NCBI GenBank assembly: GCA_001939145.1
Contig: LSRX01000166.1
Location: 793,008 to 857,007, forward strand
Direction of reading: 5' to 3'
Length of the DNA stretch: 64,000 nucleotides
DNA from: Symbiodinium microadriaticum
Taxonomy: Eukaryota; Sar; Dinophyceae; Suessiales; Symbiodiniaceae
A program made the translations under genes and the position numbers. Position 1 is the first letter of the stretch; each line of letters starts with the position of its first letter. The notes under the pieces were generated by a model that was not told the DNA's origin, made no database searches, and was given only the letters and a program-made list of their open reading frames with translations. Positions 1 through 10,689 of this stretch are shown here, one piece after another.

Positions 1-192
1 TTAGAGTTTAGGGTCTAGAGTTTAGAGTTTAGGTTTAGAGTTCAGGGTTTAGGGTTTAGGACTTATAGGGTTCAGGGTTTAGGGTTTAGACATTGAGGGT
101 TTAGGGTTTGGAGTATGGGGCTTTTGGGGTTTAAGGTTGCGGGTTCAGGGTCTAGGGTTTGGGGTTGAGGGCTTAGGGTTAAAGGCTTGTAG

Positions 193-308
193 AGGTGATC
201 ATGGGACTTAGGAAATAAAGTTCCTTTAAAGGGTTCCTTAACGGGCCCTCTTGAGGGGGGTATTGGACTTTTAAATATTACACTAGCTACTAAGTCCCAT
301 GATCCTTT
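193..308. mobile_element. Small inverted-repeat element, family B, copy 1
   Basis: The left end reads GATCATGGGACTTAG and the right end CTAAGTCCCATGATC, an exact 15-base inverted pair about 115 bases apart with no coding capacity. The same ends recur at 51291-51388 and 53697-53814 around different interiors. This suggests a miniature non-autonomous DNA element. No transposase is present in the window. Confidence 0.7.
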
Positions 309-1342
309 AAGCACTCATAGCGCTTGAAGACGTTTAGGTCTCGGTTTTCCGGGTTATGGTTTGGAGCTTAGGGCTTCGGGCGCATGTTGAAGGTTCATTT
401 CAGGAGTCTTTGGAATCGAACTTATGACCATGCGATTTAGGGTTTAGAGTTCAGGGTCTATAAGGCCTTAGGAAGACATGACGGTCAACTAGGGCATAGG
501 TCCAAATACCGAAACAGGTCTTGCGGACTCGATAGGGCATGTAGGTGTGTGAGGCTCCGCAGGATAGTGGCACATTCCTGCATCCCAAAGGCCCCACAGC
601 CCTAAAACCCCTCCCTCGGTCCCTGAAATACCGTCGGAAACCCTAGAACATAACCCTGAACCCTAAATAAAGCCCAAACCCCAAAGCCCTGAACCCTGAT
701 CCCTAAGCCATGAAAGACCTGGTCCGGGTTCCTGTTTTAGGGCGGATGCTTGAGGAGCTCCTATTCCTTTAGGCTTTGATGTTTAGGGTTTAGAGTTTAG
801 GGTTTAGGGGCCTTGCAACAGCTAGAGAAGGGCTGCGGGTATATGATACTCTAAATGCAGCAAGCACCATAAAGAATTGTAATGGCCACTATTCGGACCC
901 TATATTCTCTGTGGAGGACTGACACCCACTCCTCAACAGAAAACTGCAACACGCATTCTACACTTAACCCATCTTAACCCTAAACCCTACATACTAAAAA
1001 CCTAAACCCTAAAGCTAAAACCCTAGGCCGTGCACACTTCAAGGCCTAAATCCCCCGCAACGACCGAAGATTGAGCTGCCCTAGGGCTCATGGCTTTAAG
1101 GCTGGTGATTTAGGTCCATTAGGGTTTAGGGTTCAGGGTTGAGGGCTCATAAACAGCCATAAACCTTGTAATGCACGAACCCGATTCAGAAACCTCGGAT
1201 CCTTAGGAGGGCTCTGAAGGTGGATCTGAATACTTTGGGGTTGTAGGAGCAAGGTTTCTTAATCAGGCTTCTACATGAAAACACAAAACCCCGCCTCAGC
1301 CTAATCCAACCCACATTCCGGCATCACCCCAACATGGACCCC

Positions 1343-1447
1343 TACGGTTGATGATATAAATCCTGCACTACCTGAAGGACCCGAAGCTCTGGGAATTGTG
1401 GTATATTCCTTATTATGGGTAATTCAGGATTTATATCCTCAACAGTA
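1343..1447. mobile_element. Small inverted-repeat element, family A, copy 1
   Basis: Inverted ends start TACGGTTGATGATATAAATC and finish with the near-complement ending CAACAGTA, with TA on both outer borders. The interior carries GGGAATTGTGGTATATTCC, shared by all copies. The size of about 105 bases, TA borders and lack of an ORF suggest a miniature element moved by a Tc1/mariner-type transposase; that family assignment is inference from the TA border alone. Confidence 0.8.
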
Positions 1448-1660
1448 GCATAGACATTGTTACTGTTGGGGGAACCCTTTCGGAAAGTAGGTTGTGTACG
1501 GCGCATTGCGAATCCCCACAACCCTCAACCTTAAACTCCCAAACCTCAAACCGCACTAAATCCTAAACCCCCAACCCTGCCTGAACCCTAAACGCTATGC
1601 CGACGGTTTAGGGGTTTAGGGGTTTAGGGTTTATAGGGTTTAGGGCCTATGCTCTTGAGC

Positions 1661-1748
1661 CCCCCAAGATATCACCCACGGAGGTCCGGACGCTCAGCGC
1701 CCATTCCACCAAAGCTCGGGCAAAGTCTCGGCTCTCCGATGGCGCCTC
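1661..1748 (-). CDS. Candidate exon, possible sulfotransferase C-terminal part
   Basis: The minus strand is open and protein-like (SRDFARALVEWALSVRTS) in an island between heptad tracts. The segment resembles the helix following the 3'-PB motif in sulfotransferase-like proteins, and it lies downstream of the sulfotransferase exons on the same strand, so it may belong to that gene. The link is weak because the exons between 3.75 kb and here were not joined in frame. Confidence 0.45.
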
Positions 1749-2040
1749 TCGTTGGGCTTTTTGTAGGGTTACTGGCTTTTGGGTTTAGGGTTTAGGGTTT
1801 AGGGTTGAGGAATTTGTAGGGCTGTAGGGTTTAGGAATTCGGGTTTCGCAGGGTTTTATAGGTTTTTGCAGTGCTGTGTAAACTCGGGTTTTTGGTCAGG
1901 ACATTTGGGGATTCATGGGGAGTCCTTTAATCAATACTTAAAAATACTATAAGGGCTTCTGCGAACGGAGAAAATGATATGAGCATGAGGTTTCAAGCCT
2001 ATTGAGGGTTTAGACTTCAGGCGCCTAGGGCTGAGCTTAA

Positions 2041-2094
2041 CAGCGCTTGCATCTGAATCTCGTTCACAAGGCCCGAGATCTGCCGTGCGGTCAT
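2041..2094 (-). CDS. Candidate exon, unknown protein
   Basis: After a TTTGTAG acceptor the minus strand reads MTARQISGLVNEIQMQAL, a helical, protein-like segment bounded by non-coding sequence. No family recognised. It could be a further 3' exon of the gene running down from 11.5 kb. Confidence 0.4.
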
Positions 2095-2106
2095 CTACAA
2101 AGTACC

Positions 2107-2210
2107 ACTGTTGATGATATAAATTTTGCAGTACCTTCAGGACCCTAAACTATGGGAATTGTGGTATATGTCTTGTTATGGGTGACGCAGGATTTATATC
2201 ATCAACCGTA
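2107..2210. mobile_element. Small inverted-repeat element, family A, copy 2
   Basis: It carries CTGTTGATGATATAAAT at the left and GGATTTATATCATCAACC plus GTA at the right, with the shared core CTATGGGAATTGTGGTATAT. The left border has drifted from the consensus. It lies only 660 bases from copy 1, in the same orientation. Confidence 0.75.
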
Positions 2211-2384
2211 GGTCGCTGTAGATTGGTTTGCCGTGGTTTGCTGCTGCGGACAAGGTGCTTCAACGAAGAGGTTCGGCTTCAGGGCTAAATGGAGGGTTTA
2301 GGGTTTCGGAGTTATGGGTTTAGGGTGTCGGGGTTTCGGGTTTAGGGATTTAGGTTGAGGGCTTCGGGCTCAGGGTTTAAGGTT

Positions 2385-2446
2385 TTGAAGGCCCAGCGCA
2401 AACCAGTGTGCTTGCGGCGGCTGGCAAACAGTGTCACTTCCGGATG
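2385..2446 (-). CDS. Candidate exon, unknown protein
   Basis: Downstream of a GCTGCAG acceptor the minus strand reads HPEVTLFASRRKHTGLRWAF, followed by a possible GC donor and then heptads. Basic and protein-like; family not recognised. Confidence 0.45.
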
Positions 2447-2619
2447 CTGCAGCTCGATTGGTAATACCGGGTTCCCCAGTCTCCCGCTAAGTCTAAGGAT
2501 GCCTTTGTTCTCGGTATTCAGTTTTAATAAGGCAATAAGGGGGCCGTAACACAAAAGGGCAAAAAGTACGTGAGTGCACGTTACCACTGACGGAACCTAG
2601 TATAAGTTCTGCTTCTGAA

Positions 2620-2696
2620 ACCCTGGGCCTCCAAGTGCGACCGGAACTCGTCACTGACCTGAGGCGGCGAATCTCGAAAAGAGACCTCGCCCCTTG
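2620..2696 (-). CDS. Candidate exon, unknown protein
   Basis: The minus strand reads GEVSFRDSPPQVSDEF then RSHLEAQ in an open frame that may stop at a CAGG/GT donor. The composition is typical of a real protein and free of heptad translation. No function assigned. Confidence 0.45.
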
Positions 2697-2933
2697 GGGC
2701 TTCAGGGCACAGAGCCCAAAAACTAGTAGCAAGAACACTTTTACAGTAACCTTTGCAGCGCTCCTTCATGTGATTTGAGGAATGCTCCGTATTTCCGAGG
2801 TACTGGGCTCTGTGGGCAACTAGCCACAGGAGGTGAGAGGAAGAGCTGTACGAACCCCAACCCGAGATAGTGCTGCACTTCTAACTTGTATTTCTGCCTA
2901 GGCCTCCGGGTCCTTCATTTTCAGGTTTTGCAC

Positions 2934-3020
2934 CTGGACATGCAGAGTAAAATGGCAGCCCTTGCCTGGAAACGCTCGGGCAGCAGCGCAGCAAGCTGCC
3001 GCCTTAGCGGCCAGGGCTCT
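2934..3020 (-). CDS. Candidate exon with clean splice sites, unknown protein
   Basis: A TCTAG acceptor precedes exactly 29 codons (starting RALAAKAAACCAAARAF) that end at CAG followed by GTGCAA, a good donor. The alanine-rich first half looks helical. It lies on the sulfotransferase strand, downstream of that gene's last joined exon, and could encode part of its C-terminal region or start a new gene. Confidence 0.5.
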
Positions 3021-3297
3021 CTAGACGAACCACAAACTTGCGCAATTAGAATAGGGCTCGGGGGCATATTATAATATACTTATAATAAGGACCTCCCAAA
3101 TAGTATAGGTAATTGTTAAGGCCCCTTTAAAGCCTTTAAGCATGGGATGTTCAAGGTTTAGGCGTGTGGGGGTTTGGTCAGGGGTTCAGGGCTTAAGGAC
3201 CCAACAAAGACTGTATTATCTTACATCATAGCAAGGCCAAAAGCACTGCTTGATTGCTTGAGATTCGGTCGGGATTAAGAAGTTTCGGGTTTAGGGG

Positions 3298-3419
3298 AAC
3301 CCTTGTCCCAGCGGCTGCGTGCAGACGTTCTTGCCCCACGCTTGGCCTTGAATTCGTTCTGCAATGACTGGGCTTAGATCCCCCACCTGCCCAAGTGCTA
3401 GGAGCACGAAATCCGACGG
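3298..3419 (-). CDS. Candidate exon(s) following the sulfotransferase
   Basis: After a CCAAG acceptor the minus strand reads PSDFVLLALGQ in the phase left open by the last joined sulfotransferase exon (ending at 3753). The frame can continue (VGDLSPVIAERIQGQAW), or it can split at CAG/GTGGGG and resume after TTGCAG as NEFKAKRGARTSARSRWDKG. I cannot tell which. Confidence 0.45.
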
Positions 3420-3649
3420 CTTGGTGCATCACCAAGACAGGGTTTAGGGTTTAGGGTTAGGGTGAGGGTTTAGGGTTTAGGGTTACCAAAAAGTCAACGC
3501 CTGACTACTAAATCCCATGTTTCGGAGCCTTACACTGGAATGCCGTCTGTGGTCCTGATTGAAGACGCGCGTCCCAACACCAGCACTCAATAATTGGAGG
3601 ATCCTGGGGCCTAGCAAGTCAGGATATAAGCACCTTTATTGGGGTGATA

Positions 3650-3651
3650 AG

Positions 3652-3690
<39 letters not shown>

Positions 3691-3691
3691 T
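3650..3691. repeat. AT dinucleotide microsatellite
   Basis: Two runs of TA repeats are separated by a GTA interruption. The surrounding 3600-3735 segment has diverged ends (TAGCAAGTC... and ...TGCTAAATCCC) that faintly resemble family B elements. Confidence 0.7.
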
Positions 3692-3752
3692 ATAAGAGCT
3701 ACCTAAGTTATAACCCTAATTGCTAAATCCCATTAAACACGTCAGAAGCAAC

Positions 3753-6700
3753 CTTCTGCAGCCCCAGAGCTTGAACTGTAAGTTGCTCAGCGAGACATCT
3801 TGACAACGACGGAGTCTAGGATTTAGGGCTTAGGGTTTAGGGTTTTGGGTTTGGGGTTTTTAGGGTTTAGGGTTACAACGAAGGAGTTTAGGGTATGGGG
3901 TTTATTCTTCAACCTGTTCTGCGGCTTCCTATCCACACCCTCTTAAGTCTTAAGCCTGACGGCCCCAAATTCCCAGTCAGGCCCTCAACTAGCACACATG
4001 TGTAAGGAGACCTAGGCACCGTGAGCCCTAAACCTAGACCCAAATTGGACACCCTCAACCCTGAACCTTTGAATCCGGTGACCCCTAAACCCTTAAAAGA
4101 TCCTTACAAACCCTAAACCCTAAACCCTTAAACTCCTTACAAACCTTAAACCCTAAACCCTTAAACTCCTTACAAACCTTAAACCCTAAACCGTTAAACT
4201 CCTTACAAACCTTAAACCCTAAACCCTTAAACTCCTTACAAACCTTAAACCCTAAATCCTTAAACTCCTTACAAACCTTAAACCCTAAACCCTTGAAGCC
4301 ATTACAAACCCCAAACCCTCAAGCCAAGCTGCCACTTCCACTCCTCCCGCGCCCCGAACCACGCGCCGCGAGCCGACGCGCACTTGGCGATCTCGGATTG
4401 CAGTTTGAGAGCTTCTTCTTGAGGGTTTTTTGTTTAAGGGTTTTGGGGTTAGGGGTTCACGAGTTTAGGAGTTTAGGGTTTAGAGTTTAGGGCTTGGGGC
4501 TTAGGGCTTATGGGCCTAGGGTTTCTAAGGTTTGGGTGAGATTTCGGGGTTTAAAAGCTTGGGGCGCCCAGCGACTGCAGATTCCCTTGTGCTCAGGATA
4601 CATCGGGCGTCACTTCTCACGCTTACAAGCCCTAAATCCTAAACCCCAAGCCCTAAACCCTAAACCCTAAAAACTCTAAGCCCTAAAATCTAAACCCAAA
4701 ACCCCTAAACCCTAAACCCTCAAAACCGGGTTTGGGGATATAGAGTTTCGGGTTTCGGGGTTTAGGGGTTTGGGGTTTAGGGTTTTAGGGTTTAGGGGTT
4801 TGGGGATGTAGGGTTTAGGGGCTTGGGGTTTGGGGTTTCGGGGTTTAGGGTTTCGGGGTTTAGTCGGGCTTCGGGGTTCAGGGTTTAGGGCTTAGGGAAG
4901 TTTCAGAGCTGGCGAGATGTTGAGTTCTTTCCGATACAAATGCCCTAGCCTAGCTGACTGGGGTTGTCCTAACTATGTCTCTTCTCACGTCCTGCTGTCC
5001 ACACGTGACCCTAGGACCTTGATGCAACACTGGGAGCACACTGAAACTTACCTATACCTCATTCTCACCCCATCTCCAACCCCGTAGCCCTTAACAGAGG
5101 ACTATTGATCAAATCATCTTGGAAAGTCCGGTGCAATGTCCGGAATACTCCGATTCGAAGGGTATCGGCCCTGATCCTTCAACCAGGCCACCGACCGTGC
5201 CACTGCCAGGCCGTCCCGACGAAGGTGCAGGAAGCGGGCTCGTGATGGACCAAGGCCTCTTCGAGGGGGCAGTTCTCTAAATAAGGGTTCCTTTTTAGGT
5301 CCCCCGAATAGTACGGCACTCTTATAAAAAGGACCCGAAACGGGACCCTAATTTAGACAACTACCCAACGAAGGTTTGATAGACATGGCTCGAAATCGAG
5401 CCATCGTATGATCTCTACATGGAATCCTTTGTCTCTCCTTACAGCGGCCTTGCGATCCTTGAAAACAGGTGTAGCTCATGCAAGAGACGCTTTGGGAAGC
5501 TAAAATCACGATCTCGGATCTTGTCGACATTACCCTGGACTTCATCACAAATCCAAAACAGCGACACCATAAACAGCGAGCCTTGGAAAGCTCGGACGCT
5601 TCGGGCATTTCCCGCATTGGATGCGCTTTAGCCTTTGGTAGCTAAGCCCAGGAAAGCTCCTTTTATGGTTTGCACCTTCAGTCTGCCTCAAAATCCCTGC
5701 GCTCCATTCCAGTGCCTCAGACTCAGAACGAGGCTTTCGGGAGGTAGTATAAAGACATGCCCGAGCCCTTACACAACCATAGAACCATAGAGGAACCGGC
5801 GTACTTAGGGGCCCACCCAGCCGACCTTGCTCGCAGAGCTCCCGTAGGAAGTCAACTCGAAAGGCGTGCTCCGGAAACCTCGGGGGGCTTGAGGGCTTTT
5901 TTTGTGGGGTGTTAGGGTTTAGGATTTTTTTCTGCTTGAGAGCCTTATGGCCTTCAGTCTTAAGGGTTTAAGTCTTTTTTTGGGGTTTAGGGAGTCTTCA
6001 GGGCTTAGGGCTTCAGGGGTTAAGGGAGTCTGACAGTTTCCATAAGCATTGCCCTCCACAAATGGTGTTTAAGGGTCTCACGGGGGGGTTCACGGCTTGG
6101 GGCTTCAGGGTTTAGGGCTCAAGGGGTCCAGGACCCTCGGTGGAGTTCGGGCATGAGGCAGTTGGAGCCCTCCCACCCTGAACTTTCGAGCCCACACCCT
6201 ACGCCCTAACCATCAACAAACATCAAAACACTGTTTAGGGTTTAGGGGCTTAGGGCTTAGGGTTTAGGGTGTAGGGTTTGAACCCAAAAGCCTAAGCCCC
6301 AAACCCCGGGCCCTGAAACCGCAGTTTCAACACCTACTGGGCCTGGAACGCTGGCTAAACCCTAAACCCCAGAACCCGCAAGCCCACACCCGTAAACCCT
6401 ATGTGCGTAAACACACAATAGATTCAATTGATGTCGCCTTATAGAAACTCTTGCAGTGTCCTTCCTACACTCTGAAACCGAAATCCTAAACCCCAGAAGC
6501 CCCCATTTGTCGGAGTCTCGGTTGCGGTGACAACCCCTGAACCCGAAAATGCGGGAAACTCCGCCCCAAACCCTGAACCCGAAGCCCGAAACCCTACACC
6601 CTAAACCCGAAACTCTCAACCCTACACCTTAAACCCGAAACCCTCAACCCGAAACCCCAAACTGCCGAACCCGAAACCCTAAACCCCATACTGCCGAACC

Positions 6701-9700
6701 CGAAACCCTGAACAAAAAAAACATGTCCTAACTCCGTGCCGCTCGGAGGCTTCTCGAGAATCCACACGGGCTCCTCGGAGCGCTGAGGCTTTGGGGCCTT
6801 TTTGGGTTTAGGGTTGGTTTCTTTAGGGCCTTTAGGGTGTAGGGGTTAGACTTTAGGGTTTAGGGGTTAGACTTTAGGGCTTCGGGGTTAGACTTTAGGG
6901 TTTAGGTTAGGCTTTAGGGTTTAGGAGTTAGACTTTAGGGTTTCGGGGTTAGACTTTAGGGTTTAGGGGTTAGACTCTAGGGTTTAGGGGTTAGACTTTA
7001 GGGTTAAGGGGTTAGACTTTAGGTGTCTGGGCTTTTGGGCGTAGGGTTTAGGGCTTAAGGGCTTTAGGGTTCGGATTTGTCCTTCTAGCATGCTGTGGTT
7101 TAAGGTAGAGAACCCTCGTAGAACCCCAATAGAACCCTTACTATATAACTTATAGAGAAGTTTTGGGGTTTATAATGTTTGGGGTTTGGGGTTTGGTTAA
7201 ACTGAACCCCAATAGAACCCTTACATACCTCAACTCGACAGATCCTTGAGGGATTGCAGGTCTGCATTGCCAGTGCGTTTTGGAGTGAGAGGTCCAACAT
7301 GAGGATGCGGACGGCAGCAAGACAGGGGCCTCAATGATTGGAAAAGGGCTCCTTTAAGGGTTTGGTGGTTTTAGGAAGCAGCTGAACAACTAGAACAAAG
7401 TGTTCGGGTACAGCATACCATAATCATAATAAGGAGTTCTGTACTACCAAGTGCTCCGGCTTCCTGTAGTAGGAAGTTTGATTTGAGATGTGCTGCCTTT
7501 AGCGAAGAGCAAGGTCTGCCGAGAACGACGAATCCAGAAGCTGTGATACTTAAAACCCTATCTAACCCTAAACCCTAAACCCCTAAACCCTAAGCCCTAA
7601 ACCTCAAACCCTAAACCCTAAACCCTATCTACCTTCTGAACCTCAAGCCCTGAACCCTAAAACCCCAAGCACGGAACCCAGGCCGTACCTCGGAGCCAGC
7701 AAGAGAAGCAGAGGTGGCAACGTGAGGCGCCGTTGGGTCGTCACTGAAACTTAAACCTTCCAGCCCAAACCCTAAGCCCCAGACTTGAAACCCCAAATCA
7801 AACGGCTCAACCCTGAAACCCTAAGCCCCAAACCCTAAACCCTAAATCCTAAGCCCTAAACCCTACACCCTAAACCCCTAAACCCTCAACCCTAAACCAT
7901 CCTAACGGTGTCTTCTTCTGCATCAAAGCACCTGGGACTCTTTCCGGACCAAGGCTGCGATCCTGCGGTCGGGCTTAGGGTTTAGGGTTTAGGGTGTAGG
8001 GTTTAGGGTGTAGGGTTTAGGGCTTAGGGTTTAGGGCTTAGGGTTTAGGGTTTAGGGTTCAGGGTTTAGGGTTTAGGGCTTAGGATTTAGGGAGCTACAC
8101 ATGCAACTCAAAGAGGTGTACCTACTCGTCGAGTCTTTTGGGGAACGAAGAGTTAACCTTTGGGAGCATTAGGACTATATGACCCCAAAAGGTTAAAGGT
8201 TACTAGGTTTATTGATTTATTGCCTAGCTAAGGTAGGGTTTAGGATTTGGGCTTCGTCACCATAGCATGGAACAAAGGCGTTTCGGGTTTTGCAAAGGTG
8301 TGGGGTGTGAAGTGATTGGCCTAAACCGGGCAGAAGAGAATCTCTTCAGGACAAAAAACTTTCGGGGCCTTAATAATTACCTATACTATTCTGGGGGTTC
8401 CTTATTCTAACTACCGTATCCTAAGCCCTAACCCTAAACCCTATATACCACAAAACCCCAAGCCCGGGCAGGAAGGAGGAACCGGTGCAACCGCCAAGGG
8501 AAAAGCCTCTCGGGAATAGACCCGAAGGCCCTATGTAGGGTTTAGGGTTTGGGGTTTAGGGTTGCCTCCAAGCCCGGTAAAACCTTATAATTTCTTGAAC
8601 ATCACCAAAAATCTCTGATAACTGCGAGACCACTTAAAGCCCCAAAAAATACCAAAAGCCCTGTAACCTCAAGACTTCTCAAGAGTCTATCAAACCTGAG
8701 TTTAGGGTTTAGGGTTTAGGCTGTAACACCGTTTACACCCCCTTTCCTTCAAGGAGTTTTAAGAACAAAATCCGCCTTCGGTAGTGATGCCCCAGGACCT
8801 CCAGACGTTTCAGGCTGGACATGCAAGGCTTCAGGAGCTGTTGGAATTTGGAATTCCTGTTGGGGTTCCGTTTCACGGCCCTAGAGAGTTGAGGAGGTTG
8901 AGATGGAGCTTAACGGGGCTTTGCAGGGGATTGGTGGGGTTCTTCACGTGCTCTAAGGGGTTCAGAGGATTTCACAAGGTCTATGCGGATCAACGGGATT
9001 AGGGTTTCGGGATCTAGGATCTTCTTGCGTCAGGACCCAGAGTTTCGTCAGGGTTCATATGGTGTTTCGGCCTCTAAGGTTTCAGGGCTTAGGGGGTGAG
9101 GCTTTGGGGTATAGGATTCGAGTATGAGCCCTCCAGGTTGTATATGTAAATGCCAAACCCCGAACTCTAAACCCCGAGCCCGACACACCTCAGCTGGCTT
9201 GCGATGGAAGAGCAAGGTTCGCGGCTCATCGCAGAATTCCCTCTTTTAAGGGGCTGTTACATGCCTAGCCAAAAGGACCTTGGTTGAACCACATACCCGG
9301 TCGCGGTGTCCAGTGAAGGCTCCACAGAAGGTTTAAGGTCTCGGAAAAATGGGGATTCCCACGTTAAGTAAAGAAGACGAAGGCTGGAATCCTAAGTTCA
9401 GCCCAACAAGGTCCCCTCGCTAGACAAAGCTGTCCTAACCCTCAAGAAGCCTTATAAATCATGATAAAACCTTCCATTGAAGCCCTTCAACCTCCATGAT
9501 CTTTCGTACTTGCCAAGCACATTGCACCCTGAACGCCAATCCCATGTCATGGGTCCTTGTATCTGTACAAACAAGGAACCCCATCCTGCTCTAAACCTTT
9601 CAGTAAACATAAGCGGATCATAAACCCCTGTAGGAGCCCTTAAAAGACATTGAGCTTTGGGGAAACAACACTATAGACTCGTTGGGGCCCTCACAGATCA

Positions 9701-10618
9701 CTCTTAAGAAGCCCTTATAGCACCCCTTATAGGAACCCAGTAAGTCCCTGTAACGGACCCTAAACTAAAACCCAAACCCCACTTTGGGATCTCTCAGGCG
9801 CCTGGGCCAGAGCGGATGGGTCGCCAGCCCTGCTGAGGCTTCCCCCACGACGAGGAGCCTCCGTGGACCTGTAAGATCTAGGTTTTAGGAATTTGGGCTC
9901 AGGGTGTGGGGTTTGTTTTTGACTTTGCTTGACGGGTTCCTTAACAGGTTCCTTGAAGGGATTGGTTCCAAGAAAGGAATCTTTACAAGATTTGTAACAT
10001 GGGTTCCACAGGCGGGGCTTGGTATTTAGGGTTAGGTTTGGGGTTTAGGGTTTCGGTTAGGGTTCGGTTTGTAAACTTAACAGCACTCCCAGTACCCCCC
10101 GGTGGCTTCTGAAGCCTTTCTGGATCAGGATTAAGGTTTGGATATTAAAGCTTGGGTTTCGAAGTCGGAGTGCACGGCTGGCGGCTCCACCTCCTCGCGG
10201 ATCTCCATGATTTCCGAATCTGTGGGAAATGTTTGGAAAGCTGGAAGAAAATGCTTCGCCGCTGCTTCAACCAACTCTTCGAAATCCCACTGCAGAGTTG
10301 GACACCCTAAGCCATCATGCAACTCCTTCATCGACGCAGGGCCCATGTGGGCTGCGAGCAGGCCCCAGGTTCTACGATGAGAGTGCTGCGGCCTTGTGGC
10401 CTGGAAAGTCGTCTAGGGTCTCGTGTTGTTGCGTGAGAAGCAGTCTGAACAACTGCCAGGCCCGTTCGCTGTGGTCCTTTGTGCCTGCGTGGCAACCAGT
10501 TGTCGGTAAAGCCACACGAAAACCAGCTTTAGGAATCCAAGAGCGGGGAAGTTCCTTCCTCTGCCGCCTCTGCCGCCATTTGGGGGGACCACGTAACCGG
10601 CTTCAGCTATCTACATAC

Positions 10619-10649
<31 letters not shown>

Positions 10650-10657
10650 TGTGTGTG

Positions 10658-10689
<32 letters not shown>

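Noticed and set aside
1-500. Contig start as a true telomere
   Set aside because: Heptads are degenerate and interrupted from the first base, and continue throughout the window with both orientations.
8784-9002. 72-residue plus ORF
   Set aside because: Mostly degenerate GGGTTT/GGTTCC units; composition follows the repeat.
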